Shown one piece after another: positions 1 through 7,745 of a stretch of 64,000 bases of DNA (its first letter is position 1; every line of letters starts with the position of its first letter). A program made the position numbers and the translations under genes. The notes below the pieces were generated by a model that ran no database searches, was not told where the DNA came from, and saw only the letters and a list, made by a program, of their open reading frames with translations. Location: the NCBI RefSeq assembly GCF_048270095.1, contig NZ_JBLWTL010000007.1, forward strand, positions 1 to 64,000, written 5' to 3'. The DNA is from Maricaulis sp048270095 (GTDB lineage Bacteria > Pseudomonadota > Alphaproteobacteria > Caulobacterales > Maricaulaceae).

Positions 1-400
1 CATTTGCTACCTTGCCCACCAGTTCGGGGAAGAAATCCGCAACGGTGGCGTCCAGGTCCAGCGCGCCATCGGCGACCAGCATGGCCGTGGCCGCCGCGAT
101 ATAGAGTTTGGAGATGCTGGCGATCTTGAACAGGGCGTGCGGATCGGCGGGGATGCGGGCCTCGCGGTCATGCCAGCCGGCGGCATGAAATTCCGGCTCA
201 TGACCGGCGCGGTCGACATAGACGATGATCCCGTCCAGCCCGTAATCGAGGACCTGGTCGACCTCGCCCTGGACGCTTGCGGGCAGGGGACGCAGGTAGG
301 AAACGGCTGCGCGCCAGGGGGCGAAGAAATACAGGCTGCCGACTGTGACGATGGCCGCGGCCAGCCGCAAGACCCAGATCGTTGCGCGTGCTTTTGTCAT
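1..400 (-). CDS. Serine hydrolase, beta-lactamase/penicillin-binding type (partial, N-terminal part)
   Basis: The gene starts at the ATG at 400 and runs off the left edge, so only about 133 residues are visible. A hydrophobic N-terminal segment (about residues 8-27) is probably an uncleaved anchor or signal sequence. It is followed by a conserved beta-lactamase-family start, with HAAGWHDREARIPADP and then KIASISKLYIAAAAT. SISK (SxxK) supplies the nucleophilic serine and general-base lysine of class C beta-lactamases, DD-peptidases and esterases. The catalytic YxN motif lies outside the window, so substrate cannot be judged. It probably acts in the periplasm. Confidence 0.75.
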   Translation of the reverse strand, partial: MTKARATIWVLRLAAAIVTVGSLYFFAPWRAAVSYLRPLPASVQGEVDQVLDYGLDGIIVYVDRAGHEPEFHAAGWHDREARIPADPHALFKIASISKLYIAAATAMLVADGALDLDATVADFFPELVGKVAN

Positions 401-480
401 GTCTCAAACTTTCGATCAGTTCGGGTGGCCCGGTTGAGGGACGAGCCGTCCCTTGTCAAAACTGTAGAGCGACGCCGCCC

Positions 481-921
481 TCACTCGTCCATATATCGGG
501 TGATAAGCTCGATGGTCACGACAATCGCGGCATGGGCCGAAAGGCCGACCGTCCACCAGATCAAGGCCCATTTCATCACGAAACTGCCAGCGGCCAGGCA
601 GATGGCGGTAAACAGGACAAGCCCGAGACCATAGGCGGCGAGGTGGATCCACAGGACCAGTCTCGCCCCGGCCCTGACCTTCACATTGCGTCGCTGGACA
701 ATGCCGGTCGCCTCGATTTCCGGGTCGATCACCAGCGCGATCGCCTCGACATTGAAGGCGGCGGCGAGGGCTGTCAGTGAGTCGCGCGAGGCCTGCTCGC
801 CATTTTCGATCCGCTGGACGGTGCGAAGCCCGATCCCGGCCAGTTCGGCGAGGTGTTCCTGCGACCAGTGACGCTCTTCGCGCCAGCGTTTGATCTTGTC
901 TGCGTCTGTCTTGTAGGCCAT
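481..921 (-). CDS. XRE-family HTH protein with two C-terminal membrane segments (2TM domain)
   Basis: 146 residues. Residues about 8-62 form a Cro/CI helix-turn-helix (KIKRWREERHWSQEHLAELA, then GLRTVQRIENGEQASRDSL). The C-terminal half holds two hydrophobic helices (about 88-108 and 115-138), and the protein ends in RYMDE. Soluble HTH fused to a short 2TM module is a known bacterial architecture of unclear function, presumably a membrane-tethered regulator. The gene stands alone between the serine hydrolase and a repeat region. The ATG at 921 follows a purine-rich sequence (caggagtaa). Target genes are unknown. Confidence 0.75.
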   Translation of the reverse strand: MAYKTDADKIKRWREERHWSQEHLAELAGIGLRTVQRIENGEQASRDSLTALAAAFNVEAIALVIDPEIEATGIVQRRNVKVRAGARLVLWIHLAAYGLGLVLFTAICLAAGSFVMKWALIWWTVGLSAHAAIVVTIELITRYMDE

Positions 922-1121
922 GATTTACTCCTGCTTGGCGTGGGGATGAGAGGGCTTTCCAAGACCACAAATACCGCTTGCCAATCCACGCCATCCTGGC
1001 GCCAGACCCACGTCAGTCACGCGCCACAACCCCGCCACGTACCCGCCATTGCGGCTCTTCTGCCCCGATTAGACGGTGCCCGGCGTGTGCGTTCAAACGA
1101 AAAATCGGCTTGCTCCGCTCC
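922..1121. other. Intergenic stretch upstream of the HTH gene
   Basis: This region should hold the promoter of the HTH/2TM gene on the minus strand. I see no convincing gene, RNA or strong promoter match. Short open frames cross it but have no ribosome site and run on into the adjoining repeat. Confidence 0.4.
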
Positions 1122-1775
1122 GCGCCATCAACAGCTCCGCCCCGGACTGATGTCCGGCGCGCCGCTCCCAACACGGAAGAAGAGGGTGTTTGATCTGACC
1201 GGCCTCGATTATCGCCCTCCTCTTCCTTGATGGAAGAGGTGGCCGCGAAGCGGTCGGAGCTGGTGAGGATGACGGGCGCGCCGGTGACCGGTTTGGCGAC
1301 TTATCCCCCAACGCCCGACAACTATCCCACGTCATCCTGACGAAAGTCAGGACCTCGACGTGACAGGGTCGGAGTCTATGATATCGAGGTCCCGGCGTAC
1401 GCCGGGATGACGAATTTTGAGTGATGTTATCCCCGCCCCCTCTCGCTGCGCGCATACTTCAGATGTTCCGGTCGCACGGGAGGCGTGAGCTCAGTCATTC
1501 GCGGCGGTCGGGAGCGTGGAGCTCGTCCGAGAGCTGGCGTGACACCCAGTAATCCGGCGTGGCCACCGGAGCGGAAGGCGGCATAAAGCTCGACCGCATG
1601 ATCCATTCCGGTTTCGAGGCGGGGGCCGCAAGGCGTCCGAGTAAATCTCCACGTGTGGGACGTCCCGGATGCCCCCAAAACTTATAACAGCTCCGGCATT
1701 CGCCGGCGTCCCACACACCTCCCACTACGAGGTGACCTGCTCAAACCTCCAGCCGCTCGCGGCGTGGAGATTTTC
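1122..1775 (-). repeat. Composite non-coding repeat, copy A (about 650 bp), inverted relative to copy B at 47548-48200
   Basis: Read on the minus strand, this segment aligns along its whole length with 47548-48200 read on the plus strand. It starts at aaaatctccacgc and ends near the ggcggagctg..gatgg block, with scattered substitutions and small indels. It contains several palindromes. One is a cctcttcc..ggaagagg pair (about 1218-1238). Another is a pair of cgtcatcc..ggatgacg arms (about 1330-1413), made of the direct or inverted cgtcatcc[t/c]gac / tcgaggtcc blocks common in alphaproteobacterial intergenic repeats. Open frames cross it, but a one-base indel between the copies shifts the frame, so it is not protein coding. 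No transposase is present. It begins 10 bases after the ggt stop. Confidence 0.85.
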
Positions 1776-1784
1776 GTGCGGGCG

Positions 1785-3521
1785 TCAGGGCTGTAGTGCC
1801 ACACCCTCGCGGCGTGGATCGGCACCGCCGATCAAGCTCCCGTCTTCCAGCCGCCGCACGATATGGATGCCGGAAATCTCGCCGCGATTGGCGTCGAGCG
1901 TGAAGCCGAGGCCTTGCAGTCCGGCCAGGATCGCGGGGTCCATGCCGTCCTCGACACGCACGACATCGCCATTGGCGACGACATTGGGAAGATTGATCGC
2001 CTGCTGCGGGGTCAAACCCCAATCGAGCATGCCCACGAGGGTCTTGGCGGTATAGGCGATGATGGAGGAACCGCCGGGCGAGCCGGTCGCCAGCACAAAA
2101 TTGCCCTCTGCATCGAACACGATGGTCGGTGACATCGAGGAGCGTGGCCGTTTGCCGGCTTCTGGCGCATTGGGGATGGCCGCGCCTTCGGCATCGAGCG
2201 GGATGCGTGAGAAATCGGTCAGCTGGTTATTGAGGAAGAATCCGCCAGCCATGCGGTGGCTGCCGAACACGCTCTCCACCGTTGTCGTCATGGAGACGAC
2301 ATCGCCATCATTGTCGACGATGACAAAATGGCTGGTGCCGGGCGAGTCGGGCGTCGCATCGAGGCCGGGCGCAGCAATGTCCGCGGGCGTGCCGGCTGTG
2401 ACGTGCGGGGTTGCGAGATTGCCGCCGACCAGCGCCGAGCGGGCAGTGATGTAATCATCGGCCAGCAGGCCCGCGGCCGGCACGGTGACGAAATCGGGAT
2501 CGGCGATATAGGCGTCGCGATCCGCATAGGCCAGGCGGGAGGCCTCGATGAAGCGGCGCCAGCCCTCGACGGTTTGCGGGCCGGTGGCGGCCATGTCCCA
2601 GGGCTCGATCAGGCCGAGGATCTCATTCACCGTCACGCCGCCCGAGGCTGGCGGCGGCATGCCGCACACCGTCCACTGGCGGTAGGGCCGGCAGATCGCT
2701 TCACGGCGCAGGGCCTGATAGCCGGCCAGATCGCTGGTGGTCAGCCCGCCGGGACGTGGCTCGGCCTGGACCGCCTCGACGATCGCTTCGGCCAGCGGGC
2801 CGGAATAGAGATTATGCCAGTCGGCAGCGATGGCGCGGGCGCTCATCGCATAGGCCGGGTTGCGCAATTGATAGCCGACGGGCAGGGGGCTGCCATCCTC
2901 GAGGTAGAAATAGGCCCGCGAGGCCGGCCATTCATCGATTGGCGAACGCGGCGCCATGCCGGCGATGAAGCCTTGCAGACGCGGCGAGACGGCGAAGCCG
3001 TCCTCGGCCAGTTCAATGGCGGCATCAAATCCGTCGGCCCAGTCCAGTTCGCCATGATCGCCATGCGCCAGGGCCAGCATCGCCACCGCGCCGGGCGCGC
3101 CGACCGAATGGCCCGAGAAGACCGCGTCATAAAAGCTCAAGGCTTGGCCATTTTCGTCGAGAAAGAGATCGGGCGAGGCGCTGGCCGGCGCGGTTTCGCG
3201 GCCATCATAGGCGGTCAGGCTGCCGGTCTGGGCATCGAAATACAGCATGAAGGCGCCGCCGCCGAGGCCGGAGCTTTGCGGCTCGACCAGGCCGAGTACG
3301 CTCTGAACCGCAATGGCTGCATCAACCGCATCGCCGCCGGCGCGCAAGGCGGCCAGCCCGGCTTCCACCGCCAGCGGATTGGCCGCGGCGACCATCGCCT
3401 GGCGGGTCTGGCTCTGATCAGGCGTGTCCGCCACCGGGGTTTCGACCACGCTCGGCTGGCCGCAGGCGGTGACAGTGAGTATCGATGCCAATGCACTGGC
3501 AGACAGCAGAAAACGGATCAT
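1785..3521 (-). CDS. ggt: Gamma-glutamyltransferase (lipoprotein-type signal)
   Basis: 578 residues from the ATG at 3521, close to the usual size of the GGT precursor. That start gives a signal peptide with the lipobox LTVTAC, so the enzyme is probably an anchored periplasmic or outer-membrane lipoprotein. An in-frame start 31 codons upstream would destroy the signal. GGT family blocks are clear: GLGGGAFMLYFD near residue 90, the autoprocessing/catalytic threonine in GTSHFVIVDN, and PGGSSI near the end. GGT self-cleaves before that threonine and transfers or hydrolyses the gamma-glutamyl group of glutathione. It is divergent from the P1-family peptidase with a 65-bp gap, so the two may share regulation. 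Confidence 0.92.
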   Translation of the reverse strand: MIRFLLSASALASILTVTACGQPSVVETPVADTPDQSQTRQAMVAAANPLAVEAGLAALRAGGDAVDAAIAVQSVLGLVEPQSSGLGGGAFMLYFDAQTGSLTAYDGRETAPASASPDLFLDENGQALSFYDAVFSGHSVGAPGAVAMLALAHGDHGELDWADGFDAAIELAEDGFAVSPRLQGFIAGMAPRSPIDEWPASRAYFYLEDGSPLPVGYQLRNPAYAMSARAIAADWHNLYSGPLAEAIVEAVQAEPRPGGLTTSDLAGYQALRREAICRPYRQWTVCGMPPPASGGVTVNEILGLIEPWDMAATGPQTVEGWRRFIEASRLAYADRDAYIADPDFVTVPAAGLLADDYITARSALVGGNLATPHVTAGTPADIAAPGLDATPDSPGTSHFVIVDNDGDVVSMTTTVESVFGSHRMAGGFFLNNQLTDFSRIPLDAEGAAIPNAPEAGKRPRSSMSPTIVFDAEGNFVLATGSPGGSSIIAYTAKTLVGMLDWGLTPQQAINLPNVVANGDVVRVEDGMDPAILAGLQGLGFTLDANRGEISGIHIVRRLEDGSLIGGADPRREGVALQP

Positions 3522-3586
3522 TACACTTGCCCCTCGTCGCAGTGTGGGCACGATAGCGCGAAGCGGCACCAGATGAGAGGCCCTAA

Positions 3587-4564
3587 ATGGCAGTTCCGGG
3601 CAAAACCAACACATTGACGGATGTCACCGGCCTCAGGGTCGGCCAGGCCGAGGACGTATCGGTGCAGACCGGCGTCACGGTCATCCTGCCGGATGCGCGC
3701 GCCGTCTGCGCCGTTGATGTGCGCGGTGGCGGGCCGGGAACGCGCGAGACTGATGCGCTCGCCGCCCACACACTGGTCGACGCCGTCGACGCCGTCGTGC
3801 TGTCGGGCGGGTCTTCCTACGGGCTTGCGGCGGCCGATGGTGTCGCGGCCATGCTCGGCGCACAGGGGCGCGGCTTTGCCCTGATGAAGACGCCCGGCGT
3901 GCCGGTCTCGCCGGTTATCCCGTCGGCCATTCTCTATGATCTGGCCAATGGCGGCGACAAGGCCTGGGGCGAGGAGCCGCCCTATCGCCAGCTCGGCAAG
4001 GCGGCGCTGGTGGCCGCCTCTCGCGAGGTGCGGCTGGGACGCAGCGGTGCCGGCTATGGTGCCCGCGCCGGATCGCGCATCGGCGGTACCGGCTCGGCCA
4101 GCCTGGTCACGCCCGACGGTATCACCATCGCGGCGCTGGTCTGCGTTAATAGTTTTGGCTCGGTCACCATGCCTGGCAGTGACGTCTACTGGGCCTGGCC
4201 CTGGGAGATTGATGGCGAGTTCGGCGGCGCCCGCCCGGCGCCCGGCTGGTCGGCAGAGCCGGAGGATTGGGGTGCGGCCAAGATCAATCCCGGCGCCCGT
4301 GAGAATACCACCATCGCCTGTATCGCCACCGATGTCGCGCTGACCCCGGCCCAGGCCCAACGCCTCGCCATCATGGCCCAGGACGGGCTGGCGCGGGCCA
4401 TCCGTCCGGTGCACACGCCCTTTGATGGCGATGTCGTCTTTGCCCTGTCGACCGCTGCCCGACCCCTGCCGGAGCCACCCGAATTCAACCTCGCCCGGCT
4501 CGGCTCACTGGCCGCCGATTGCCTGGCCCGGGCGGTGGCACGCGGTGTTCACGCAGCCGCATAA
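3587..4564 (+). CDS. P1-family peptidase (DmpA/BapA type, S58)
   Basis: 325 residues with the features of the DmpA/beta-aminopeptidase fold: N-terminal NTLTDVTGLRVGQAED, VVLSGGSSYGLAAADGV (about 65-82), the central GYGARAGSRIGGTGSAS, and VCVNSFGSV near residue 185. In this Ntn-like family the chain cleaves itself before a serine or similar nucleophile following Asn; NS here is the best candidate. Members act as L-aminopeptidase/D-esterase or beta-peptidases. There is no signal peptide, so it should be cytosolic. It is divergent from ggt; together they suggest peptide or glutathione-derivative turnover, which is inference. Confidence 0.85.
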   Translation: MAVPGKTNTLTDVTGLRVGQAEDVSVQTGVTVILPDARAVCAVDVRGGGPGTRETDALAAHTLVDAVDAVVLSGGSSYGLAAADGVAAMLGAQGRGFALMKTPGVPVSPVIPSAILYDLANGGDKAWGEEPPYRQLGKAALVAASREVRLGRSGAGYGARAGSRIGGTGSASLVTPDGITIAALVCVNSFGSVTMPGSDVYWAWPWEIDGEFGGARPAPGWSAEPEDWGAAKINPGARENTTIACIATDVALTPAQAQRLAIMAQDGLARAIRPVHTPFDGDVVFALSTAARPLPEPPEFNLARLGSLAADCLARAVARGVHAAA

Positions 4565-4628
4565 TCCACCTTGCCTGTCCCGCTTTGAGGGCCTGTGCGT
4601 TACGCCTGCTTTTGCCCGTTCGCAGTAC

Positions 4629-4688
4629 TTGCTTTCGCCAGGGCTCGCGGTTAGGTTCCGCGCCTCTTCAGGGCACCAGACCCTGAAG
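4629..4688 (+). promoter_or_regulatory. Candidate promoter and leader hairpin of tRNA-Arg
   Basis: A -35-like ttgctt (4629-4634) and a -10-like taggtt (4652-4657) are separated by 17 bp. They are followed by a perfect 8-bp hairpin, cttcaggg-caccaga-ccctgaag (4666-4688), ending 9 bases before the mature tRNA. The hairpin would lie in the precursor leader that RNase P removes. The promoter match is only moderate. Confidence 0.4.
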
Positions 4689-4697
4689 GCATGGCCT

Positions 4698-4774
4698 GCA
4701 CCGGTAGCTCAGTTGGATAGAGCACTAGACTACGAATCTAGGGGTCGGGAGTTCGAATCTCTCCCGGTGCACCA
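4698..4774 (+). tRNA. tRNA-Arg (anticodon ACG)
   Basis: A complete cloverleaf of 77 nt with encoded CCA. The acceptor arms gcaccgg/ccggtgc pair, the D arm is tagctcagttggatagagc, the anticodon stem ctaga/tctag encloses ctACGaa, and the T arm contains gttcgaatc. ACG (read as ICG after deamination) decodes CGU, CGC and CGA. The CCA is followed directly by a T tract. Confidence 0.97.
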
Positions 4775-4806
4775 TTTTTCTCCTGCCATATTTCAGCCTG
4801 CCGCCC

Positions 4807-5259
4807 TCACACCGGTAATTCGGTCGTGTTCTTGATCGCGTCCATGGCAAAGCTGGCGCTGACATCGGAGAGCGGTGCGATGGCGATCAGCTTCTTGTAG
4901 ACTTCGTCATAGGCGCGGACATCGGGCAGGCAGAGCTTGAGCAGATAGTCGACATCGCCGCTGAGCCGGTAGAATTCGACCACTTCCGGCATTCGCTTTA
5001 CGCCCTCGGCAAATCTGCCCAGCCATTCGGCATCGTGGCGGCTGGTGCGGATCGAGACGAAGAGCGTCGCGTGCAGGCCGAGTGCCTCCGCGTCGAGCAG
5101 GCTGACATTCTTGCGGATAACGCCCTGTTCGCCGAGGCGCCTCATCCGCCGCGCCGTCGGTGTCGCGCTGAGCCCGATCAGATCGGCAATCTCCTGTACG
5201 GTACGGTCGGCATCACTCTGTACCAGCTTCAAAATTCGGCGGTCATAGTCGTCGAGCAC
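4807..5259 (-). CDS. Lrp/AsnC-family transcriptional regulator
   Basis: 150 residues, standard for the family. An N-terminal winged HTH (LDDYDRRILKLVQSDADRT.., SATPTARRMRRLGEQGVI) is followed by the RAM ligand-binding/oligomerisation domain (FVSIRTSRHDAEWL.., MPEVVEFYRLSGDVDYLLK). Such proteins commonly sense amino acids and control a divergent gene. Here the divergent neighbour, 120 bp away, is a PLP-dependent class V aminotransferase/desulfurase, which is therefore the likely target. The AT-rich gap 5260-5379 would hold both promoters. Confidence 0.92.
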   Translation of the reverse strand: MLDDYDRRILKLVQSDADRTVQEIADLIGLSATPTARRMRRLGEQGVIRKNVSLLDAEALGLHATLFVSIRTSRHDAEWLGRFAEGVKRMPEVVEFYRLSGDVDYLLKLCLPDVRAYDEVYKKLIAIAPLSDVSASFAMDAIKNTTELPV

Positions 5260-5379
5260 TGTGAAACCCTCTCATTGTGGCGAAGTTCGCTCCATAATGC
5301 ATGATTTTGGGTAAAGATGAGTAATTTTAACTCCACCAGAAATGGTCTCATGCTCACTCATTCACGGAGGCCCCGATTT

Positions 5380-7059
5380 ATGCGCGATGCCATTGATTCA
5401 ACCTCTGCGCTTTCCCGCGTCCGCGCCGGCATGATTGGCCGCGACGCGATGCTGAATACTCCGTTCGGCGAGCGGTTGATGGTCTATGCCGATTACACCG
5501 CGAGTGGCCGCGCCTTGCGCCAGGTCGAACAGCAAATCGAGCGCCTGTCCGGGCTGTATGCCAATCCGCATACCGTCGACAGCGCAACCGGTCGCGCTTC
5601 ATCGGCCTGGATGCATCAGGCCGAGAGCTTCATCCGGAAGGCCGTGAATGCCGGGCCTGAGGATTGCCTGCTCACCTGTGGATCTGGCGCGACCGGAACG
5701 ATTCACAAATTGCAGGAAATTCTCGGTCTCGCGATCGCACCAGCCAGTCGCGACCGGATTCTCACGGCTGCGGCCGGGGCGCTCGGACCTGATGGACGTC
5801 GAAAGCTCGACGAGGCCGTTGCAGCTGATTGCCCGGTCATTTTTGTCGGCCCCTATGAACACCATTCCAACGAGCTCAGCTGGCGCGAGAGTCTGGGCGA
5901 GGTTGTGCCGATCCAGCTGGCGGCGGATGGTGGCATCGACATGGCGGATCTGGAGGCGCAATTGCGAGATCCGCGCTGGCTCGGCCGCCGCCGGATCGGC
6001 GCCTTTTCGGCAGCGTCCAACGTCACGGGTATCAAGAGTGATGTCATTGGCCTGGCCAGCTTGTTGCACGCTCACAATGCCATTCTGTGCCTCGACTGCG
6101 CCGCGAGTGCGCCCTATCTGCCGATCGACATGCATCCGGCCGCGCATCCCGATGCCTGGATCGATGCGGTCTATTTTTCGCCGCATAAATTTCTGGGCGG
6201 TCCGGGGGCTTGCGGCATTTTGCTGTTCAACCAGGCGCTCTACCGGCGCGATCTGCCGCCGACCCAGAGTGCCGGTGGAACGGTGCGCTATGTGACCAAG
6301 ACCGGGCATGATTTCATCGAGGACATCGAACCGCGCGAACGCGCCGGAACGCCGGGTGTGCCGCAGATCGTGCGCGCAGCGCTGGCGCTGCAGGCGCAGG
6401 CGGAGATCGGCTATGAGCAGATCGCCCGGCTCGAGCATGTGGCGCTCGAACGCGCCCTGTCGCGCTGGGGGCAAAACCCTGCGATCGATATTCTCGGTGA
6501 GGCTGATCCGGATCGCCGGATCGGCATTGTCGCCTTCAATATTCTCGACCCTGAAGGCGATATCCTGCATCCGCGTCTGGTCACGACGCTGTTGAATGAT
6601 CTGTTCGGCATCCAGTCCCGTGCCGGTTGTTCCTGTGCCGGGCCCTATGGTCATGAATTGCTCGGCATTGACGCGGCCCAATCGGAAGTCATTCGAGCTG
6701 CGGTTCTGGATGGCGAGGCCGGTCTGCGCCCGGGTTGGTGCCGGGTCAGCCTGCATTGGGTGATGGAGCCCGAAGAGGTCGCCTACCTGATCGACGCGGT
6801 CGAATTCCTGGCCACGCATGGCTGGCGCTTCGCCGAGCTGTATGTGTTTGATACAGTGCGCGGAGCCTGGAAATGGCGCGGCACGACATCGTCTGGGCCG
6901 GTCTGCTTCCCGAAGGTGCTGCTGGCGGACACGTTGGCTGAGCCCCTGGCCGAGTCGTGCGACCGCACAGCTTGTTTCGTTGCGGCTTTGGCGGCGGCCC
7001 AATCGCTGGCACAGGGGCTGGAGACGGCGGGTTCTGGCGAGGCCTTGCAGCCGGCCTGA
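5380..7059 (+). CDS. Class V aminotransferase / cysteine-desulfurase-like PLP enzyme with C-terminal extension
   Basis: 559 residues. The ATG at 5380 is chosen because a perfect ggagg (5366-5370) sits 9 bases upstream; an ATG at 5317 has no such site. The N-terminal 420 residues carry the class V fold: YADYTASGRALRQVE, CGSGATGTIHKLQEIL, PYEHHSNELSWRE, CLDCAASAPY, and the Schiff-base lysine in SPHKFLGGPG (about K270). RAGCSCAGPYGH places cysteines where NifS/SufS-like proteins have theirs. Typical desulfurases have about 400 residues; the remaining part (from VMEPEEVAYLIDAV) is an unusually long tail ending in an Ala-rich helix. It is divergent from the Lrp-type regulator. The substrate is unknown. 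Confidence 0.85.
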   Translation: MRDAIDSTSALSRVRAGMIGRDAMLNTPFGERLMVYADYTASGRALRQVEQQIERLSGLYANPHTVDSATGRASSAWMHQAESFIRKAVNAGPEDCLLTCGSGATGTIHKLQEILGLAIAPASRDRILTAAAGALGPDGRRKLDEAVAADCPVIFVGPYEHHSNELSWRESLGEVVPIQLAADGGIDMADLEAQLRDPRWLGRRRIGAFSAASNVTGIKSDVIGLASLLHAHNAILCLDCAASAPYLPIDMHPAAHPDAWIDAVYFSPHKFLGGPGACGILLFNQALYRRDLPPTQSAGGTVRYVTKTGHDFIEDIEPRERAGTPGVPQIVRAALALQAQAEIGYEQIARLEHVALERALSRWGQNPAIDILGEADPDRRIGIVAFNILDPEGDILHPRLVTTLLNDLFGIQSRAGCSCAGPYGHELLGIDAAQSEVIRAAVLDGEAGLRPGWCRVSLHWVMEPEEVAYLIDAVEFLATHGWRFAELYVFDTVRGAWKWRGTTSSGPVCFPKVLLADTLAEPLAESCDRTACFVAALAAAQSLAQGLETAGSGEALQPA

Positions 7060-7071
7060 CCGCTGCTGTGA

Positions 7072-7662
7072 TCACACGCCTGCCGCACGCAACAGGGCAT
7101 CGATCTCGCTGCGTTGGGCCGGACTGGCCGGGGTGCCGCGCGGATAGAGCGGGGTTGGCCAGTCGCGATCATCGACACGGTGACCGTCCCACAATTCGGT
7201 GGATTCGATGAAATGGCGTGCCATCGGGGTGCCGCCGTTTTCCAGGCAGCCGATCATGCAGGTATCGATATAGGATTGTGCGATCGGGTGATCCTGATCG
7301 GCCCTTGACTGCTCACGATTGACGACGATCCAGAAGCGGGCCGTATCGAGATCGCTCGCCGCTGCATTCTCGTGCAGCAGGCGGACAGCAACGCCGTCGA
7401 CCGGCGTGAAATCATAGCCCCGCTCGCGATGTCGCAATGCGTCGGTGATTTGTGTGGGCACCAGGGCTGCGCTCAATGAGGCGCCAGCGGCCTGGCGAAC
7501 CCCCAGGTAGGTCGCTGCCTCATCGCCATACCGCGTCGACCAGCCACGCTGCCAGCCGGAAACCATGACCGGGATGACCGGCGTGTGCAGGTTGGAATAG
7601 GTCTGACGGCTATAGGCGCTCAACAGGCTGCCATAGCCGATAAGAAAATCGGTTCCGCTCAT
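7072..7662 (-). CDS. Gamma-glutamylcyclotransferase-like (GGCT-fold) protein
   Basis: 196 residues from the ATG at 7662. The N-terminus MSGTDFLIGYGSLLSAYSR contains the YGSL motif of the GGCT substrate pocket. VIPVMVSGWQRGWSTRY and AALVPT continue the GGCT-like barrel pattern. It is convergent with the aminotransferase (12 bp between stops). The family cleaves gamma-glutamyl dipeptides to 5-oxoproline or acts on related amide substrates; which applies here cannot be told, and the catalytic Glu is not certain. A link to the nearby ggt is possible only as inference. Confidence 0.65.
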   Translation of the reverse strand: MSGTDFLIGYGSLLSAYSRQTYSNLHTPVIPVMVSGWQRGWSTRYGDEAATYLGVRQAAGASLSAALVPTQITDALRHRERGYDFTPVDGVAVRLLHENAAASDLDTARFWIVVNREQSRADQDHPIAQSYIDTCMIGCLENGGTPMARHFIESTELWDGHRVDDRDWPTPLYPRGTPASPAQRSEIDALLRAAGV

Positions 7663-7745
7663 GGGGATCACCCTAAACGGAAACGACGCGGGATGTCCCG
7701 CGCCGTCCGTATTCATGTCCCGCCAATTGGCAGGCCGGTCGCCGT

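Noticed and set aside
1427..1678. Open frame within repeat copy A that resembles one in copy B (47578-47898)
   Set aside because: The shared residues come from shared DNA. A one-base indel (11 versus 12 nt between ccgga and gtcgagc) shifts the frame between the copies, so no protein is conserved.
2256..3617. 453-codon open frame opposite ggt
   Set aside because: It mirrors a complete GGT gene with all catalytic motifs; long antisense frames are expected at this GC content, and it has no ribosome site or recognisable domain.
5599..7002. 467-codon frame opposite the class V aminotransferase
   Set aside because: Antisense shadow, His/Arg/Gln-rich with no domain; the sense gene has a PLP lysine and a strong ribosome site.
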